From the NCBI GenBank assembly GCA_013399695.1, contig VXAU01003549.1:1114694-1178693 (forward strand): a DNA stretch of 64,000 nucleotides, in the 5' to 3' direction. Positions within the stretch are counted from its first letter, which is position 1. The number at the start of each line of letters is the position of its first letter. A model generated the notes under the pieces. The model was not told where the DNA came from. It ran no database searches and saw nothing but the letters and a program-made list of their open reading frames with translations. This document shows positions 58,801 to 64,000 of the stretch, piece by piece. The stretch is from Formicarius rufipectus (lineage: Eukaryota > Chordata > Aves > Passeriformes > Formicariidae). Both the position numbers and the translations under genes were made by a program.

Positions 58801-60750
58801 GTTAGAATACTTTTCAAAGCAATCTGTGTTTTCCATTTTGATTGTTTATTTCTGATAGGTTTTTTCTTCCCCTTATAATAGCAAAGATATGACCACGATA
58901 TTTCAGCACAGGAGCACCTAGTACATCAAGAGTATTCATTAAAACCTTTACAGAAACTTCTTAAACCAAGGAAATTGATGCTACCACAGTGACTAACAAC
59001 TTCAACATAATATGTAAAAAATGAGTTATCCATGTGGAATTGGAAAAACACCAGTTGGATAGACAGGAAGTAGCTCAGCACTGTTGTGGTCCATTGTTGT
59101 TTTTCCCCCATGTAGTTCTTAAGTTATGTATATTTTACACAAGCAATATACACTAGGATCTAGTGCTAGTGTAGAGGGAGTAGGGAGGGGTAAAGAATGT
59201 CTTTGATACTGATGGAAGTGATGACTGAAAATATTAGAAGTTTTATTGATTTTCTCAGATGCTTCTAAAGGCAATTTTATGGTGCCTCAATTTTTGTCTC
59301 TGTGTTCTTAACACTAATCTGTCCTAGTTTTAATCAGTATCTAGTTTGGGTTAAAAATGTACCTTGCTTTCCTCTGAGGTGGCAAACCAGAGGTCGAGTA
59401 TTAACTACAGATGCCTGCTAGCTCTTGGTTTTCCCGATGTGCACTCAAAAAACCACAAGATCAGAATCTGTACCTTTGTGGTGCTGTGTGCATGCCATCA
59501 GTCCATCAATCCACCAGCTTGGGACTGGTTTTGGGCAAAAAAGTAGTTATGCTGGATACTGTTGTGGGGAGCAAAAGAAGGGCTGCAATACTGGGGCACG
59601 CAGTGATGATGGTGTGGAGAGCCAACTCTGGGAAAGGGATAAGGTAGTTTCTGCCTCTGTCTTAGCTGCCTTGGCATCAGCAAATACAAGAAGCCCATGC
59701 CTTCCCTCATTCCTTTCCTTCTTGCTTTTGAAACTCTCTTTTCCTCGATCAAGCTTGGTCTGTGTTGCTAAACCACCATGAACTGAACCAACCTGTGCTC
59801 CTTATTAAGTGTGGACTAAAAAACTTCTGTAACCCTGGAATCTTACTGCTAGGATGATATATAATTTGCTTTGGATACAAGTCTGGTTTGCCACTCCACA
59901 TGCACCAGTGGGGTTAAAGAAGTCTACAGCACTGGACACAATTCCCACCTTTTCACTTGCATGCAACACAGTTTGGAGGGGAGCTTTTCCATACCGTCAG
60001 TGACAGATGGGTGTTCACGAGCCCTAAGTGCTTGGAGTTCATTCCTGATGCATGACATGATGGCTGCAGGGTCCACAGTCACTAATCAAACATCAGTCGC
60101 TCCTATCATTGCATTGCAGTGCTCCACATGCATAGCAGAGTACAGAATCACACTATTTTTGCTTCCACAGTTAAAGAAGTCTCTGTTCCTATTTTTCCTC
60201 TTGATACTCCATGTACTTTTTTGTTTACTAAATTTTACATCATCATTGTTAATTTACCCTGCTTCTCACCATGCCCTGGTGCTTTGACTCTCCTTAATGT
60301 ATGCCATTCAAATTCATTCCACTACTTGCTAGTCCATCTTAGGTCTATATGTGCCTAAGATTTTTTTTTTTTATAAGTCTTCTCATTGTTGTGAAATATA
60401 ATAGCAGAAAACTTCAGTGAAATGATTTCTTTCCATCTGAAGCCAATGACAGATATCTCAGTTGTAGTTAGTTAAGATCTTTTGTTGATTTCCTCTTCTG
60501 GTAGGGTGAGTGTTGTGTTTTTTTCATCAGCACATTCTTTTTTAATGAGGATGGTTTTATATGCTATATCTGAATGGAATAAAAGGAAAGACAATATAAT
60601 TTAAAAAAAGTGTGACTATGTGGGTACAGAAAAATGCTTGAAATTTTGCAATCTTGGGAAGAAATAAACCTGGAATATATTTATTGATGCATTCCAGATA
60701 AGCAATTTCTATTGTGATGTGTTCTCTCAGAGACTGTACTATGGAAAATT
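55860..60750. other. Non-coding DNA, no gene recognised
   Basis: AT-rich with a perfect hairpin CTTGTTC/GAACAAG (6-base loop) at 56,266-56,285 and a three-unit GGCACA repeat at 58,318-58,336. 57,740-58,520 and 59,380-60,060 are somewhat GC-richer, with overlapping short frames and no recognised family. Confidence 0.5.
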
Positions 60751-60757
60751 GAGAATA

Positions 60758-60849
60758 ATGGGCCGTGTCATGCCTTCAGTCCATGTGCAGAGCTCACACT
60801 GATGTCAATAGGAGTTCTCTTCACAAACCAAGGCCTATATATGACCCAT
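60758..60849 (+). mobile_element. MITE-like element, decayed
   Basis: Starts ATGGGCCGTGTCATGCC, has a centre TGATGTCAATAGGAGTTCTC and ends AAGGCC...TGACCCA. The layout (ggccnnatc...gacntcaatgggagtt...ggccca) is that of the palindromic amniote element family seen at 51.9 kb, though a different subfamily. Confidence 0.45.
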
Positions 60850-60854
60850 AGAGT

Positions 60855-62390
60855 CACTAGTCGATCTTTCCCATACATAACTACAAAATTAATGGAGCAT
60901 TGTAATCCATTTTGAGATTTAATGAAATACACCATGATTTAAATTGCAATTAAACAGAGACATGTCAATAGGCATTGATGAGTTTCCACATGAAGACAGC
61001 AACATTCCTGCTACAAACTTACAGCTTTTGAGGGGTAATGGCTCATAGATTCTAAGAGTATATTTACTCAGTGCCTTATTGATTAAACATCTCAGGAACC
61101 TTAAACATGTGAATTATATCTTTACTTGTAAGATATAATTTGTACACCCAAGACTTGATCTGTTCTGGAAAGATCACAGAATCCCATGTGATGAAATTCA
61201 GTGTTCTTAATTGCTTTACATTTAAAAATAGCATTAATTTAATCATAACATTAGGTTATGCTTTTGTATCAGGGGGATGTTGGAAGCTTGTAGAGTTCAG
61301 GTGGTTCACAAAGATGTTATTTAAAGTTGATATACTTGACAGTGTTTCATATGTTCATGACTTTTTAAATTATTTAATGTGATAAAATATTCTGGAGTTG
61401 TGTTTTTGAGAAATGTCATGAAATAATTTGGGCCTGTGTATTTCACAGCACAGAGAGACCAAATTTCTTTATAACAGTACTTTAACTTTACACCAGAACT
61501 TTTGAATCCCCAGTAATATTAATCTTCCAGTGCTCTGAAATATTTCATTCCCTGCTTCCTACCCTCATAAAAATACACAGAGCTGTGGCTTATCTTTGAA
61601 ATTACCCATTGACATAAAATATGAGGACTATTATTTTCAACTGTGTTTCAAGGAAGTGTTTCTCAGTATGCTTACTAAGCAGAACAGTTCTGGTCTTTAG
61701 GCAGGAGTTCCGGTTATCCTGCCCAGAAATCGACCTCCCTGCTCTCCCGTACCCCACACACTCTTGCTCACCAGGGGCTTGCTCTTCAGCCTGTGCCTTC
61801 TGCCAACACCTGGCTGCTGTGAGCTGACTTTCATAGGTCTCCAAACAATAGTTCATCCTCCTATTTTGCATACTCCTGCAAAATAATGAGGAAGTAATTA
61901 TCTGTTGTAATGTAATTAGCTCTTACTTGAATATGACAAGTCCTGGCCAGAATGTTAAAGACTCGAGGCTGCAGTAAATCCACAGTGTCCTGAAGAAATA
62001 CAATTTTCCAGTGAAGGAAGAGCAAGGTTAGCTGGACTTCAAATGAATTAAATGTATCTATTCCCCTAAGACAATCTGTAAACTCTAGCAGAACCTAAAA
62101 TTTCACTTGGTTTTCATAATTTTTGGGGTGTAATTATATGGACTAGACATTATATCTGTTCCTTTTATAAATAAAGTAAAACATGTTAGAGTGATACGAC
62201 TGAAAGTTGAAGTAATAAATACATTTCTCATTACAGAACCGTAGCAGTTATTAAAAAATAAAGAAAAAGAAAAAAAGAATCACATAGAAAGTCCAAGGGA
62301 ATTTAATATTAGTAATGTTACAATAGAATTTTTGGAGAATTTTGAGATTGACTGAGTAATTTGCATAGGGATTTTTTTGACATCTGCTGA
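60855..62390. other. Non-coding DNA, no gene recognised
   Basis: AT-rich. One CACAGAATCCCATG word near 61,177 recalls the CR1 terminal octamers, but nothing around it follows CR1. No gene supported. Confidence 0.5.
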
Positions 62391-62391
62391 T

Positions 62392-62519
62392 TTTTGTTTG
62401 GTTTGGCTTTGTTTTTGGTTTTGTTTTTGTTTTTAATTTTTAATTTTTGTTTGGCTTTTGTTGTTGTTTTTGTTTGTTTTTGTTGTGGTTTTTTGTTTGT
62501 TTGTTTTTGTTTGTTTTTC
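62392..62519 (+). repeat. TTTTG/TTTTTG low-complexity tract (about 130 bp)
   Basis: Long series of GTTTTT, GTTTG and GTTGTTT words. It gives poly-Phe/Val frames on one strand and poly-Lys/Asn/Gln frames on the other, none of them genes. Confidence 0.95.
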
Positions 62520-62524
62520 TGTGA

Positions 62525-64000
62525 TACTGTGGCTTCTCTAGCAGTTAACTTGCCAGAAGCCTGTAAGAAGGCTGGGCAGCTATTTTGTGATGTTCTCACA
62601 AAGGAGTGAGGCACTTGCACTGAGTAAAGATTACACAGGTCTCATTTATTCCACGGCAACATTTCCATTTAATATCCCACCTTAGCACGGAGATGGATAC
62701 TTTGCAACTGCATCACTCTGTGCTGGAGTTTATCTCTAGACAACATATAAACACAATCCCTGGAAACTATTTAAGCCAGGAACACATTTAAAAGCTGTTT
62801 TTTCTTATTGTTTCCTGACTCTTTGGACACTAACCAAGACCAGCAAATTCTTAAATCCTACAAATTACTTCAGCCATCTGTAAGTTATAAAAGAACTCTG
62901 TTCAACCTCAAATACCTGAGGTGATTTCTGTTCCTATCACAGGTTCTTTCACTGTTGAGCACTCTTTGGACTGAAATAGGGTTTGTGGGTTTTTTCTTCT
63001 TCCTTTGTCTGCTTTTTCAACTTGCACCTTCTCTGTGAGAATGGCCTGAGATGACAAGAAAAGATGTCTGAGCTCATCATCCCACACACTGCATTTGGAG
63101 TAGTATATAAAACTTCACCAGTGTAGTCTGGACACAGATGTGCCATAAGGACTTCAGGGAAAAAGAACCAGGAGCTCAGGTTTACAGCTTGCTTGCTTTT
63201 TTTTTTTTTTTTTTGACCCTTTCCCCTACCCCTGGAAAAGACAGGTGATCTTTCATCTTACCTTTCACCTTTGGTCACAGTGCATCACCTGCATAATAGA
63301 GCAAAATTTTGGTCTAGTAAACTGTGAAGCTCGACTTTGGAAGATCTACTGACTTCTATTAAATGAAGTAACACTTCTTCCTCACCACAGTCAGTGGATT
63401 TATTTTTTCCACAGTCAAGTTTGCTAAATATTTTAATCTCTTTCTGGACTGAAACTCTCAGTTCCCAGAGTCGTCTTCTTTTTGCTCCTGTGAACATAGT
63501 GCTATACCGTATGTCAGTTTGGTCTTGTTTGTGGGTTCATTTTCCTCTCCATTAGAACAGCATTTCTCTCTTTTTTTTTCCTCCTTGTGATATTGTTCAA
63601 AGGCTTCTTGTGATGGCTTGAAAAAAGTTATTGATTGTTAGATCATTTCTCTCATTCATTCAGATGTTTTCTGGTCCCCAGATGGAAACATCACAGCTGC
63701 TGCTCTGGAATTCACTATCGACTTTTGTCTCTGGATTATCAGAGCCCCTAGCAAAAAGGGCTGCATTCCCTGTGTTCAGACTCAAAGCTGTTATCCTTCC
63801 AGCTCAGAGGAACTCCCAGTGCCTGTTTATGGCCAGAGTCTGGAGTAGTAAGGTCCTATGATTGCTTTCTTTAAGCTGTTTTTCTAGTGCCCTTTTTTTC
63901 AGTTTCTGTGTAATTTTTCAGCTCTTCAGTAGGAGCAGCAGGTCTTGAAGACCAATCTACTTTCCTGCCTCCTTCTGCTGTTGTTATTTCTGCATTAGTC
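62525..64000. other. Non-coding DNA, no gene recognised
   Basis: AT-rich with a poly-T at 63,197-63,214. No exon, repeat family or promoter signal is supported up to the window end. Confidence 0.5.
63197..63214. repeat. Poly-T tract
   Basis: Uninterrupted T homopolymer followed by GACCC. Confidence 0.9.

Noticed and set aside
61160..61200. CACAGAATCCCATG as a CR1 3' end
   Set aside because: A single octamer-like word. The flanking sequence does not follow the CR1 3' region on either strand.
62318..62620. Lys/Gln-rich minus-strand and Phe-rich plus-strand frames
   Set aside because: Both are translations of the TTTTG low-complexity tract.

Overview
This 64 kb window looks like AT-rich, gene-poor nuclear DNA from a vertebrate, most likely a bird (another sauropsid is possible). 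The reasons are direct. CpG is scarce, there is no dense reading-frame layout, and there are no L1 or Alu-type insertions. Two degraded CR1 LINE pieces are recognisable, and there is one solo ERV LTR with intact ends. Several very old amniote-type repeats remain: tRNA-derived SINEs with the 'aaagcgctttgggat' type of tail, and short palindromic MITE-like elements. Three short N runs sit in homopolymers, which marks this as a draft eukaryotic assembly.

I find no protein-coding gene that can be called with confidence. The many open frames of 60-180 codons are what stop-to-stop spacing gives by chance on both strands. The window therefore reads as intergenic DNA or the inside of a very large intron. 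I recognise no member of a known protein family outside the mobile elements.

Layout. 1-8.98 kb is plain AT-rich DNA with a T-rich tract and a gap at 2.4 kb. 9.01-9.32 kb is the 3' end of a CR1. 9.6-11.5 kb is a GC-richer block I cannot identify. 12.7-13.1 kb looks like regulatory DNA with an octamer motif. 13.7-15.4 kb holds two diverged copies of a ~340 bp sequence, and just beyond the second copy lies the solo LTR (15,510-16,079, minus strand) with a 5 bp target duplication. 19.3-19.6 kb has a minus-strand frame resembling a last coding exon. 22.0-23.4 kb combines a CpG cluster, a strong G-quadruplex motif and enhancer-like sequence, and is the best promoter/regulatory candidate. 33.7-33.9 kb has a TATA box, a good Kozak start and a 34-codon frame. 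34.5-34.9 kb is a CR1 endonuclease remnant. 40.3 kb and 48.6-49.0 kb are ancient SINEs. 41.0-41.7 kb has a perfect inverted repeat built on SOX-like sites and two splice-bounded exon-like segments. 47.1 kb is a GAAA microsatellite. 50.6-51.4 kb is enhancer-like, followed by MITE-like remnants at 51.9, 55.4 and 60.8 kb. Long CAAAA/TTTTG tracts lie at 55.7 and 62.4 kb.

No operon, CRISPR array, tRNA or rRNA gene was seen. If the window has a job, it is more likely regulatory (distal enhancers, perhaps unannotated non-coding transcripts) than coding. Conservation and expression data would be needed to confirm this.
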